A stretch of 64,000 bases of DNA from Spirosoma linguale DSM 74 (GCA_000024525.1 CP001769.1:4497001-4561000); one strand, 5' to 3'; positions 8,486 through 17,360 are shown, counted from the first letter of the stretch. Notes: generated by a model from the sequence alone, not told the origin. Numbers and translations: made by a program.

Positions 8486-8869
8486 ATGAACAAGAAAGTA
8501 TTTGTTGATCAAAAGCCGCTGCACTGTCCCAGTCAGCTCAAGGCTATCCATGATACGATGGATATTCTAAGCGGCAAATGGAAAATCACGATCATTGGGT
8601 GCTTAAGCTTCGGCGACAAACGGTTCATGGACTTAATGCGGGAAGTAAACGGGATTGGCTCCAAAATGCTGTCCAAGGAGTTACATGAGCTGGAGATCAA
8701 CGGATTAATCAGTCGCACGGTGCAGCCTACCAAACCGGTCACGGTGGAATACGCGCTTACCGCTTATGGTCAGACCTTGAGGCCTATCCTGTGGGAAATG
8801 GCCGATTGGGGGCAACATCATAGGATAAAAGTAAAAGCGACATTCAAGGGGGAAGTTGGCAATGGCTAG
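8486..8869 (+). CDS. HxlR-family winged-helix regulator
   Basis: 127 residues with Cys in LHCPSQL, LSGKWKITIIGCL, FMDLMREVNGIGSKMLSKELHEL and a C-terminal dimer helix ending EMADWGQHHR. It is paralogous to the regulator at 6962 and sits divergently to an SDR gene that it probably represses. Confidence 0.88.
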   Translation: MNKKVFVDQKPLHCPSQLKAIHDTMDILSGKWKITIIGCLSFGDKRFMDLMREVNGIGSKMLSKELHELEINGLISRTVQPTKPVTVEYALTAYGQTLRPILWEMADWGQHHRIKVKATFKGEVGNG

Positions 8870-9179
8870 AGCCTAGCTTGAACCCATCTAATTTTCAGGT
8901 TGCCTCAATCAAGTTGTTATACAGACTGTCGAAAGGATGTATCAATTTGGTGGGTGATGTGGGCTATTGGCTTGAGTAGGCGTGAATTTGGTGGAGGCCA
9001 ATTAACAACAAGCCTATGGCGCGAGTAATGCCCTATAAGCCAGTCTGATTGACCCTGATTATATATCACCAATTTTATAGTCTCAATATACCCTCTTTCT
9101 ACAAGATTCACAAAGCTTCTCACAATTAGCGAAAGTCGATCAGGTTTGGCGTCATAAAGCTATAGCGAATGGCACAGCA

Positions 9180-9261
9180 ACCGGTCCGCCGGTGCGGGAT
9201 GACCGTCAGCGAACCGGACATGACCGCTATTCTAACTCGTGCTCCGCGCCGGCGGTCCGGT
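9180..9261. repeat. GC-rich REP-like hairpin in a gene-free stretch
   Basis: Arms 9180-9197 and 9244-9261 are inverted repeats of 18 bp with two differences, one a G-U pair. The left arm's 17-mer CCGGTCCGCCGGTGCGG recurs exactly at 14327-14343. The rest of 8870-9329 shows no convincing gene. Confidence 0.6.
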
Positions 9262-9329
9262 ACTATTTTATAAAGGCAGTACTAGTAAAGCTTCTGCGAT
9301 AAAGCCTTTGTGGATCAACACCTGGCTTT

Positions 9330-10753
9330 ATGACAAAGTCCTTCTACCAAACCATTTGCGCTAGCTTAGGGCTCTCCCTGGCGGCTGGCTTGTTTCAAAG
9401 CTGGCTCCATGTGCAGCGGGGCGTTGATCTATATAGGCTAGCCTCGTTTCGGAGCTGGTTTTTAGTGGGCGACTTCATTGCCCTCTTAACGGCTAGTCTG
9501 CTCCTGACCTATTTTCACCACAAACGCTTTAAAGCGGCTTTCCAGGCTGGGCTGGTGGTTACCGTATCTCTCTGGCAACCCTTCTCTATCTGCTACTGGC
9601 AACCCACTACCCGCTGCTTGGTCAGTATCTAAGAGTGGCTATAGTGGTGGGGGTTTTAGCTTCTGGGGTGTATGGGGTAACCCTGGCTACTTCGCGCGTC
9701 AGGAGCAGACCCTGGCTTAAGGGGGCAGGTATTGTCGTGACTATCCTATCCGCAGTACAGTTTGCAGCCCTGATGTGGTTTAAGGATATACCCCCTTATC
9801 CCCCAAACGCCACCCTCGATTTAATTCAGCAATACCTCGGCCTGGCTGACCGGATCGTTCCGGTTCTCCTGCTGGTTAATTTCATCAATGAGTTAAAGAG
9901 CGTTTCCAGCGATAAGGAGCCAATCAATTTACCCACTGAGGTACTTATTGCCAAAGCGATGGTGGCGATTCTGGCCATTTGTACAACGGTACTCGCCATT
10001 CAGCTAATCGGAGATAACTACAGCTATACGCATGCTTCTCCCCGAGAAACGGCCCTGGCAAAGCCTTTTGAGGAGGGAAGCTATATTGGTCCCCAGGGCG
10101 ATACGCTGCTGTACCGGATCATGAAGCCGCTTCACTACGATCACCGTAAACGCTATCCGCTGGTGGTAGGTCTGCCTGCCTCCTGCTGGTCGGACAATAC
10201 CCGCCAGATTGATGCCTGTCCCATCGCCAAATGGTTGGCCACGGATGAAAACAGGCGAAAGTATGCTGCGTTTGTTTTTGTGCCCCGCTGTCCACCCCAT
10301 ACGGGCTGGGGTGGAGTAGCCAATACCCCCTCCGTAGCGCCACTGGCCATTGAGGCCATCCTTTCTCTGGACAAGGCGTTTTCGATTGACGCCCAACGGC
10401 GTTACGTGTCGGGCGTGTCTCGGGGTGGTTATGGGTCATGGCATCTGATTGGCACGCACCCGGAGTTGTTTGCGGGCGCCATTCCGGTCTGTGGAGAAGG
10501 CGACCCTAGTCAGGCTCCTGGTATGGTTGGGATCTCGGTCTGGGCTTTTCATGGGGCAAAAGACATGAATGTACCGGTGAGCGGTTCACGCAACATGGTC
10601 AATGCGCTAAAAAAGGCGGGGGGTACTCCCCACTATACAGAGTATGCTGATGCCGCTCACGGCATTTGGGAGGAAGTCGTAAAGACGCCAGGTTTGTTAG
10701 ACTGGCTCTTTGCCCAAAAACAAGAGAACCCACCAAAGGCAAGTAAAATCTAA
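9330..10753 (+). pseudogene. Membrane protein with C-terminal alpha/beta-hydrolase (esterase), frameshifted
   Basis: The first frame (9330-9632, 100 residues) gives membrane segments; the second (open into 9635-10753) gives more membrane segments then a hydrolase of the feruloyl/PHB-depolymerase-like esterase type. Joined near 9571, the reading goes VVTVSL then ATLLYLLLATHYPLLGQYLR with no break, so it was one gene. The site is a TCTCTCT run; removing one CT restores the frame. Hydrolase residues are Ser in GVSRGG, Asp in GAKDMNVPV and His in AAHGIWEE. The protein would be membrane-anchored with the esterase on one side. It could be a real mutation, a sequencing error or slippage. Confidence 0.7.
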
Positions 10754-11145
10754 GGTGTATCAAAAAAGGCTTCGACGAATGAACGCTCATTCTGAAATTC
10801 TGGAACAATCTACCCCATGTTGTTGAAGCCAGAAATCGTTCACGGAACCGTTGTTTTTATTGAACACTTATCAAAAAAGTACAAATTCAATATTAAGCAG
10901 ACGAATATAATCTTTTTAGTCAATTTAACGGTAAAATACCATCTTCTATGAGTGAGCAAGAGGTTTGTTGATTTTTGGATCAGCAAAAGTATGCAAATAA
11001 CATAAAGTGGAACTTGGTTGAAAAATTGTACTTTATTTAGTCAAATAGTATAAGTACCATTATGTAAAGGGAAATAAGAAAGTCTACATCTTTATCTTGA
11101 CATGTGCAAATCTTTGGAAATTACTAATCACTAGATAGGCTTGAT
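10754..11145. other. AT-rich intergenic stretch
   Basis: The region between convergent genes is clearly more AT-rich than its neighbours. I see no gene, terminator with a T-run, or repeat copy. Confidence 0.4.
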
Positions 11146-11802
11146 CTAAGGGTTCTGTAATTGAAAACTTAAACTGATACCATACCACCTAAACTTCGGT
11201 TTGAGGTCTTCAAATAAGCTGATTGGGGGAGGGTTTAAATAACTGCTTAAGTCACGATTTGCTTCCAAACCAAGCGAAAAGCGTTTCCACTCCACGCCAA
11301 TACCAAGTAACCCGCCCACTGTTACTCGCTTAAAATTGTCTAGATCAAGAGTCCCGCCAACTGGTTGGGTTGTGCTGGTCAGGTTAACTCGATTATCAAT
11401 TAGTACACTTCCTCGAGCTCCTATCTGTAGGAAAGGTTTTAAAACCTTATCTGGTCGTAGCCGATACACAAACGTTACATCTAAGGGTAGGTAATCATAG
11501 GAGAGCTTGGTATTGATTACCTTGATGAGTTGTCCACCAGTTGAGTACAAATTTGTGTTTTGCTGAAACCCCTTACGTAACCAGCCTAGTTGTGGGCGGA
11601 ATGACAAATGAGCGCTAAAAGCTAAATCAGCATAGATGCCTGCTCCATAAGTTAGTAAGGACTCCCGACTATTACCTAATTCAACTGGCTCATAGGTTGA
11701 CGTACCTAATTTGGCCTGAGCTCCCCAGACGATTTTACGTTGGCCAAGGCAATTTAAGTTGATTGTTAACAGGCAAATACAACACAATAGAATCCTTTTC
11801 AT
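11146..11802 (-). CDS. Outer-membrane beta-barrel protein (porin-family fold)
   Basis: 218 residues from ATG 11802, chosen because MKRILLCCICLLTIN starts a signal peptide ending before QRKIVWG; the longer frame adds 12 residues without sense. Alternating strands with aromatic ends (SYDYLPLDVTFVYRL, PFLQIGARGSVLI, VTVGGLLGIGVEWKRFSLGLEA) and the closing WYGISLSFQL match the Bacteroidota outer-membrane beta-barrel (PorT-like) class. It sits in the outer membrane; the ligand is unknown. It stands alone. Confidence 0.78.
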   Translation of the reverse strand: MKRILLCCICLLTINLNCLGQRKIVWGAQAKLGTSTYEPVELGNSRESLLTYGAGIYADLAFSAHLSFRPQLGWLRKGFQQNTNLYSTGGQLIKVINTKLSYDYLPLDVTFVYRLRPDKVLKPFLQIGARGSVLIDNRVNLTSTTQPVGGTLDLDNFKRVTVGGLLGIGVEWKRFSLGLEANRDLSSYLNPPPISLFEDLKPKFRWYGISLSFQLQNP

Positions 11803-11945
11803 AGATAAGTGTACATCCAGTAATATTGACTTTAACATTGAAGTACAACGACTCAGAAACGTGTATAGATGAGTTTATAATATGGCAAAAAAGTATTATC
11901 AATTATTTGGTATATTGATTAGATTGGACAAATATTAAAAAATTA

Positions 11946-12000
11946 GTGTCTCGCAAAAACGCTCCAAAGTGAGACGCGTAAGAATCGTCCATTTATTGAA
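11946..12000 (+). repeat. Intergenic repeat family A, core copy
   Basis: GTGTCTCGCAAAAACGCTCC then GTGAGACGCG, followed by a diverged tail ATTTATTGAA. GTCTC/GAGAC arms are intact. The stretch 11803-12470 around it holds no convincing gene. Confidence 0.6.
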
Positions 12001-12470
12001 ACAGACACGCCGGGTCTCAAGTCGTCGCACTTGGTAGCGTTTAATGAGTTGGCGATAGTTAACTGTCTGTCAAACCTAGTGTTGCATCTGAGTGACTTTT
12101 AACAGCCTTCTCTTGTCCACCATGTGCTAGCTCGTTGAGTGGGGTCTTCTGGTAAAAGATAAAGCCATAAGACAGAGGATTCAATAACATATCTAGTCGC
12201 TAAGTGCATATCGAAACAAGCCGATTTTGTTTTGAGGCATTGACCCACAAAGAGCCACTTCCTACAGGCCAACTCAGCTATAGGTTGTTGGAGTAGAATG
12301 ATTCTCAGGGAAGTCACTTGCTTGAGCTCAATCAACTCCTGAAGATTACTCACTAGAGCAGTACAAGCGTATGTCGTTGAACCCAACCTACATATTAGTT
12401 TACTTATTAGCCCCTGGCTGAGCTCATAGTTAAAAATTGCGAGCTAAAAGTCCGAGTGTCAATTTCCGTA

Positions 12471-12496
12471 CGTATGCGATTAATTTAACGGGACAG
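12471..12496 (+). repeat. Left terminal repeat of family A, alone
   Basis: CGTATGCGATTAATT continuing to GGGACAG matches the 26-bp left end of the full copy at 30139 at 21 of 26 positions. No core follows; an IS3 relic begins directly after it. Confidence 0.5.
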
Positions 12497-12675
12497 GGCT
12501 TAAAAAAGGCCATCGCTTAAAACGGAGGATAAACGTCAACCTGCTTTTCCATTCGGATCGCGGGGTGCAGCATGCCTGCATTGAGTTCCGGGATCAGTTG
12601 AAAGGCTTACCTATTGTGTAAAGTATGAGTGGGAAAGGCAATTGCCGCTGGTACTGTCGTGAAAAACAAATTTTG
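12497..12675 (+). pseudogene. IS3-family transposase (OrfB) remnant
   Basis: The plus-strand translation LLFHSDRGVQHACIEFRDQL, then a stop, then SMSGKGNC matches the catalytic core of IS3 OrfB (FHSDRGxQYxS and QSMSRKGNCWDNA). After GNC the frame shifts (TVVKNKF echoes NAVVENFF). Another shift lies upstream near LKKAIA. Several stops and shifts and missing ends show an old relic, cut by the IS110 copy that begins at about 12692. Confidence 0.7.
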
Positions 12676-12702
12676 AGGTAGGATTTTTTTAATATCTTTG
12701 AC

Positions 12703-13831
12703 TTATCTAAAGGACAACTCTGCCAAGGTGGATTGATCCTGTGTAGTCCCGCTAGTCGGGACTATTTTTTTCTCGTTCTGTACAAGACTCTCACTCAGTC
12801 CAGGACCATGGGAATATAACGGATCATACTTGGTTTGATGACGCCACAAGGCATACGCCAAGAGTAATAACTTTTTTTGGACGGCCACGTAAGCCTTCAT
12901 TTTTGTATTCGTTCGTTGATAAATCCGCTCATAAAGAGCCTGACAAGTTGGCTCTCCAAAGCGGACTGCATTGAAGGCAGGTAAATGCAGAACACGACGA
13001 ATACGACTGTTGCCTTTTTTAGAAATCTTGGTCTTACCTGAACGATTGCCTGATTGGTTTTCCACCACATCATAACCTGCATAGCTAACTAGTTGGCGCT
13101 GGTTGGCAAAGCCTTCAAACCCATTCGTCTCCGCAATTAGTACAGCAACCGAAAGTAGGGCTAAGCCTTTGATGGCTGTCAGCCGTTCAACTTGTGGGTT
13201 TAAAACGGCATCGTTCTTAATCAAATCTTGGATTGCTTTCTCCAGAGCTTCCAACTGTTGATCATAAACAGTCAGCAGCTTGGCGTTCTGTTTGGTGATA
13301 AAATCATCGCCTACAGCGCTGGAATCCAAGGCGTGCTGCTGATTGCGACATTGGGTTTTCCATTCTTGGAATCGTTGATGTTGCCGAGTTAATAAACGCA
13401 ATTGGTAGATATTTTTAGATATGGGTTCCCACAAAGTTAGCTGTTGTTCTAAGCCCATCCTGGCTAACCCCTGGGCATCAATCTTATCATTCTTCGACAG
13501 CGCCGGCTGCCCGGTTATAGCCCAAGCTTTTGAGATAATGTTTTGCCTTGTTAGGCAACAGAATACAGACCGACTCATTCTTCTGATAGAGGTGCCAAGC
13601 AATAGCCTCATGGTAAACACCGGTCGACTCCATCACATAGCGGAGCGGTAATTGATTGGCTTTACGATGCTTTTCAACCCACTGTTCTAATTGAGCAAAC
13701 GCAGTTGGTTTATTCACTACTTTAGTTGATCCTTTAACTACTACTCGTCCCTCGATATCAATCACCGAAAGACAAACCTGAAGCGAATCCTTACTGATGT
13801 CTAGACCAACACAATACCGTAGCAGTTGCAT
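12703..13831 (-). pseudogene. IS110-family DEDD transposase, frameshifted
   Basis: The first part starts at MQLLRYCVGLDISKD (ATG 13831; upstream extension rejected) and runs through VMESTGVYHE and KAKHYLKSLGYN before a stop. The rest continues in another frame from LSKNDKIDAQGLA to the C-terminal helix-hairpin domain (LTAIKGLALLSVAVLIAET, FANQRQLVSYAGYD, GKTKISKKGNSRIRR). The RuvC-like part has D of VGLDIS, E of MEST and D of DKIDA. A single-base change near 13495-13505 joins the frames. Both halves are otherwise complete, so the break is recent or a base-call error. Confidence 0.85.
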
Positions 13832-13859
13832 AAGAAAGGGGATTAAGGTGAATGATTTG

Positions 13860-14050
13860 GTCGCTTGACGGCCTTTTCCCGCTGTTGCACATGGATGCCA
13901 GATCATGGTCAGCGACCATGTCTATGGGTACTGTTGGAGCTACAGGGAAAAGACAAGCTAGCCAGAACAACCAGCGGCACAGTATCGTTGGGACGTACTA
14001 TCGGCGGATCTCAGGATGCTGGCTAGCCTTGTCAAGTCCTACTCAAAATT
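13860..14050 (-). ncRNA. Candidate bridge RNA region of IS110 copy 1
   Basis: Upstream of the transposase, on its strand, three stems are visible: 13952-13965 with 14029-14043 (14 pairs, one bulge), 13873-13880 with 13945-13952 (8 bp), and the hairpin 13904-13920 (7 bp, 3-nt loop). IS110 elements carry a structured bridge RNA in this non-coding end, which pairs with target and donor. The assignment rests on place and folding only. Confidence 0.5.
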
Positions 14051-14088
14051 GTACTTTTTTGTAGACAATCAAACTAAATCAAAGATAT

Positions 14089-14849
14089 GTTCGGCGGTCC
14101 GATGGAATAATAGGGTATCCAGTATAACTGGTACAAAAGTTTTATTTACTATCCTAAAACCATAACTAGCTATCTAATTATCAGTCGATTTATTTAAAAG
14201 GTTTTGTAAAAACGGTCGATTGATTAAAAAGGGGCAGGTTAAACAGAATTTCATCTCTTAAGTCCTTAAAGTCGTTTCATCCACAGTGGCGGGCCACTTG
14301 CCGTTTACGAAATCAAATCGCTTCGGCCGGTCCGCCGGTGCGGCTCCGATTCACGAAACCTGCTCATTTATTGAGTTTTCTGAAAGGAACCGGGCTGCCG
14401 GAGCAGTATACATTTTAAGTAATTCAGCCGTAAAGTCCCAAAATTATGCTTGCGAATAGCTCACTCACAATAGGTTACGGTCTGAGATGGAAGTAATGTG
14501 CCAGTTTTACAGGACACCCCGTTATTGATAATCAATTAGTTACGGGGGGGCTTCTTAAGTTCTTAAAATACATTCGTGAGCGAAGCGAACTCCGCTTTTT
14601 TGCTGATCAGTACGAAGGCTCGTAATTTTGAACTTTGGTCGGGGATTCGACCAGTATCTGTCAACACTCAAAAGAGTGATAGGCGAGACTCTCACTAACT
14701 GGAAAGGAGAGTATGAAATAGGGCTCTGTTGCCGAAGGTAGCAGAGCCTTTTGCTTTCCCGACAATCGGGCCGAAACATGGCTGACTACTCAATCAGACC
14801 AGCAAAGCACACACGCGCCAGCTTTTTCGCAAACGAACCTGTTTATTTA
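14089..14849. other. Gene-free stretch with repeat pieces and a terminator-like hairpin
   Basis: Between IS110 copy 1 and the IS5 element I see no credible gene. 14327-14343 is the 17-mer also found at 9181-9197; CGGCGGTCCG at 14091-14101 resembles the other arm of that hairpin. GGCTCTG (14722-14728) and CAGAGCC (14742-14748) followed by TTTT form a plus-strand terminator-like hairpin with no gene in front. Confidence 0.45.
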
Positions 14850-15710
14850 GAGCGTGTTGGGGAATTGAGAAAGGAGAGAGTCGTGCCAACTTCGTAGCGA
14901 CCAAGCAGCAAAGTAATGACCAAACAGTTTTCGAAGCTGACCGACCCTCAATGGGCGGCAATTTCGCCTTTTTTCAATCTAAAACGCAAGCGAAAACACG
15001 ATTTACGTCAAGTGATAAACATCATTTTATGGCTCCTACGAACAGGCTGTCAATGGCGTAATCTACCCGAGGAATGGCCAAATTGGCAAGCGATCTACTA
15101 TTACTTTGAGCAATGGAAACAAGATGGTACGTTTGAACGGATCAATTTAGTTTTAAATCAGTTGGATCGTAAAAGGGTTGGTAAAGAGTCCTATCCTTCC
15201 GCATTATGTATTGATGCACAGAGTGTTAAACTAAGTCCAATGATTTGTGAATACAGGGGTCTGGATGCCAACAAACGAGTCAATGGCCGTAAAAGACAAT
15301 TTGTCGTCGATACGCAAGGTCGACTCTGGGTAGCGGATGTTCATGCGGCAAATCAAGCCGAAGGCCCCGCAGCTATCGTCCTAATTGGCGATGTTCTTTG
15401 GCGTGCAGGCGAACGCTTAAAAAAAGTGTATGGTGATCAGTCCTACAACGGTGTTTTTGCCAAGGCATTAGCTGATTGGGACATCACTTTTGAAAAAGCA
15501 TCGCGGGCCGAATCGACCCGAGGATTTGTCCCTGTTGCTAAACGCTGGGTAGTCGAACGTACGATTGCGTGGACAAATTTCTTCCGGCGCATTGTCAAAG
15601 ATTACGAATATACCCTATCATCTTCGGCCAATTGGCTTTATTTAGCTAACATTCAACTAATGCTCCAGCGAATTTGATCCTCATACAAAATATAATTCCC
15701 CAACACATTC
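14850..15710 (+). mobile_element. IS5-family element, complete
   Basis: 861 bp bounded by imperfect inverted repeats: GAGCGTGTTGGGGAATT at the left and the complement of AATTCCCCAACACATTC at the right. The flanks show a 3-bp duplication TTA (14847-14849 and 15711-15713), typical of the TNA target of the IS1031/ISL2-like groups. One intact transposase frame fills it, so it may be active. Confidence 0.85.
14916..15677 (+). CDS. IS5-family DDE transposase
   Basis: 253 residues. The N-terminal DUF4096-like domain reads FSKLTDPQWAAISPFF, LLRTGCQWRNLPEEWPNWQAIYYYFEQW. The DDE core follows with first Asp in CIDAQSVK, second Asp in YGDQSYNG and Glu in WVVERTIAWTNFFRR near 215. It is the full length for the single-frame members of the family. 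It is oriented inwards from 14850 and ends 33 bp before the right end. Confidence 0.93.
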   Translation: MTKQFSKLTDPQWAAISPFFNLKRKRKHDLRQVINIILWLLRTGCQWRNLPEEWPNWQAIYYYFEQWKQDGTFERINLVLNQLDRKRVGKESYPSALCIDAQSVKLSPMICEYRGLDANKRVNGRKRQFVVDTQGRLWVADVHAANQAEGPAAIVLIGDVLWRAGERLKKVYGDQSYNGVFAKALADWDITFEKASRAESTRGFVPVAKRWVVERTIAWTNFFRRIVKDYEYTLSSSANWLYLANIQLMLQRI

Positions 15711-15779
15711 TTAGATTTTAAGCGTATTCTAATTTGACTAATACCAGTAAACTCTACTTTTCCCTAAAAAATATCAGCT

Positions 15780-16148
15780 ATGAAGAAACTGGCAGTATCA
15801 ATCTTGATTAGTGTACTTTCTCATTCGGTAACAGCTCAGTTAATAGTGGATACCATTAATATCAATAAGCTGGATATTGAGTATATTAGACTGACCGGAT
15901 GTGATATTTTCAATGGATTTTCCCGGCAATCTGCTCAGGCGAGTGTTTGGATTGACTTTGGACAGGGCAATGATCAGCGGACAAATAAGGAATTTTTAAA
16001 ACCGGATCAGCAGACACGATTTAGCTCAACGGTGGCGGCTCTAAACTACTGCTATAAAAATGGTTGGGAGGTAGTCCAATATGAATCAGGACCAAATAGT
16101 GCCTGCCATACATTTCTGTTAAGGCGAAGAAATCCATCTACTAAATGA
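15780..16148 (+). CDS. Secreted protein of unknown function
   Basis: 122 residues with a signal peptide (MKKLAVSILISVLSHSVTAQ). The mature part has two Cys (TGCDIFNGF, NYCYKNGW) plus one near the end (SACHTFLLRR). The phrase ALNYCYKNGWEVVQ is like short Bacteroidota secreted proteins that check repeated measurements, but I cannot name a family. It stands alone just behind the IS5 element. Confidence 0.65.
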   Translation: MKKLAVSILISVLSHSVTAQLIVDTININKLDIEYIRLTGCDIFNGFSRQSAQASVWIDFGQGNDQRTNKEFLKPDQQTRFSSTVAALNYCYKNGWEVVQYESGPNSACHTFLLRRRNPSTK

Positions 16149-16169
16149 TCCGATAATGGCGTTGATTAA

Positions 16170-16535
16170 TCAACTAAGTAAACGGCTCCAAAACGATTTT
16201 CTGCTTGGCTCGGGCATTCGGTTGGCGATTCCTTCAACCATCTTGGTTAGGTGGTCGATCTGGTTTTGAATATCCACTGGGGCAGCGGGCAACTGAGGTT
16301 AGGTAAGTTGGCTTTGTACCAGGCTGCGGATATCTTCATTGACGTACTGGCCCATCGTTTTACCGGCTCGACTGGCCCCTTTTTCAATGATGGCGTGCGT
16401 TTCCAGGTCAACCTCCCGAACGGCCCAAATACCAACGTCAGGAGCGCGACGGCTTCGACCACCTTTGGCTTTTTCGGTATCTTCAGCAAGTGTTTGACTT
16501 AATTGAGGTTCTGTTAAACCGTCCTGCTCAGCCAT
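16170..16535 (-). pseudogene. Ribbon-helix-helix-like DNA-binding protein, interrupted by a stop codon
   Basis: From ATG 16535 (MAEQDGLTEP) the frame reads VDLETHAIIEKGASRAGKTM, GQYVNEDI, then stops at TAA (16299-16301). Beyond it the same frame stays protein-like to TGA at 16170: PVDIQNQIDHLTKMVEGIAN, then RMPEPSRKSFWSRLLS, with an amphipathic helix and an aromatic-basic tail. So the gene once coded about 120 residues and has one nonsense mutation. The N-terminal part resembles ribbon-helix-helix regulators of plasmid or mobile origin. The short product (78 residues) could still be made. A TTG start at 16565 would lie on the operator-like repeats. Confidence 0.55.
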
Positions 16536-16603
16536 TTGAGTTTTGTTAAACGTTTTGTTTAACAACTAAGGTACAAAAAACGACCACTTGAAAAGTGTTT
16601 AAC
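16513..16603. promoter_or_regulatory. Array of GTTAAAC / GTTTAAC half-sites
   Basis: GTTAAAC occurs at 16513-16519 and 16545-16551, and GTTTAAC at 16557-16563 and 16597-16603. The middle two form an inverted repeat with 5-bp spacer just upstream of the RHH-like start; the last is inside the palindrome GTGTTTAACAC. Such arrays suit ribbon-helix-helix autoregulation. Confidence 0.5.
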
Positions 16604-16612
16604 ACAACTCAA

Positions 16613-16755
16613 GTGGCTGTTGCAAAAGTCTAAAAGTGGTTGATTCGACTTAATTCATGTGCCCTGTTCGGTAAATTTCCTCTTGGAAATTAAGTTTTAA
16701 GAAGGAAGATTAGGCCCAGTGCCGACTTCTGCAACAGCCACGGCACTTATACAAC
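16613..16755. repeat. Small inverted-repeat element, family B, copy 1
   Basis: GTGGCTGTTGCAAAAGTCT (16613-16631) and the complement-like CGACTTCTGCAACAGCCAC (16723-16741) bound about 129 bp, followed by TTATACAACAG. A second copy lies at 17214-17360. No coding content; it looks like a MITE derived from an IS with such ends. Confidence 0.65.
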
Positions 16756-16759
16756 AGAA

Positions 16760-17116
16760 ATGATGGATTCTAATATAGTAGAATCTGCTTACGGAAAAGC
16801 CGTGATAGGTATCGACCAAGCCTTATTAATAGCGCCATATCCAACTTGGTACAGCTACGTAATGAACTTACCTTTACCAGAACGCTTAACTTATGTAGCT
16901 GTAGTATTTCATAACCAAGTGTTTAACGGGGGACTTTACCAATATTTTTTCAATTCGTATGGGCAATTTGCCTTTGAAACAATTAACTGTTTACAGTTGA
17001 TCAATGCTTTTCCCCAGGCAGTTATCTTAAGCACAGCCATTGAATACTTGAAACTAAAAGAGCCAAATATTGAGAGGTTGATAGCTAAAATAGCTAATAG
17101 GGGGCTAACACATTAG
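16760..17116 (+). CDS. DMP19-family (DUF4375) protein
   Basis: 118 residues with the DMP19 core YVAVVFHNQVFNGGLYQYFF, NSYGQFAFETINCLQLI. This family was named from a bacterial protein that mimics DNA, but most members are uncharacterised. The C-terminal acidic tail seen in longer members is absent, so this copy may be clipped. It lies between the two family B repeats (4 bp after the first, 98 bp before the second), which suggests it moved or was damaged with them. Confidence 0.65.
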   Translation: MMDSNIVESAYGKAVIGIDQALLIAPYPTWYSYVMNLPLPERLTYVAVVFHNQVFNGGLYQYFFNSYGQFAFETINCLQLINAFPQAVILSTAIEYLKLKEPNIERLIAKIANRGLTH

Positions 17117-17213
17117 GATAGGCCATAACTTAATGAGGTTACGCCCAGTCTGTTGTCTATATGGGGTCATTCAGGAGACAATCGGTTGACAGCTAACGGC
17201 TCACCAAACGCCC

Positions 17214-17360
17214 GTGGCTGTTGCAGAAGTCTGAATGGGTTTGAAACACCTTATTTAGTACCTTGCTTTCGGCCAAAAAAGCGGACTATAACGACCTCTC
17301 TGCTGGGCTCACTCGTGGCCAAATAGACTTTTGCCACAGCCACTCTAGTTATACAACAGC
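17214..17360. repeat. Small inverted-repeat element, family B, copy 2
   Basis: GTGGCTGTTGCAGAAGTCT (17214-17232) and AGACTTTTGCCACAGCCAC (17325-17343), followed by TTATACAACAG. The interior differs largely from copy 1, so the ends are conserved more than the middle. Confidence 0.65.

Larger units (their letters stand above)
12692..14088 (-). mobile_element. IS110-family element, copy 1 (inactivated)
   Basis: The element carries a broken DEDD transposase and a structured 250-bp leader. Proposed ends are the 10-bp inverted repeat ATATCTTTGA (12692-12701) and TCAAAGATAT (14079-14088). Short end repeats without target duplication fit this family. It appears to have landed next to the IS3 relic. 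Confidence 0.7.

Noticed and set aside
8917..9123. 68-codon minus-strand frame
   Set aside because: No likeness to a family and no start context; it lies in a gap that also holds a repeat hairpin.
12099..12386. 95-codon minus-strand frame
   Set aside because: Composition is odd, there is no known motif, and no promoter or partner; more likely chance or worn sequence between a repeat and IS debris.
14630..14660. TTCGA loop near GGTCGGGGATTCGACC, possible tRNA T-arm
   Set aside because: No matching acceptor, D or anticodon stems around it on either strand.
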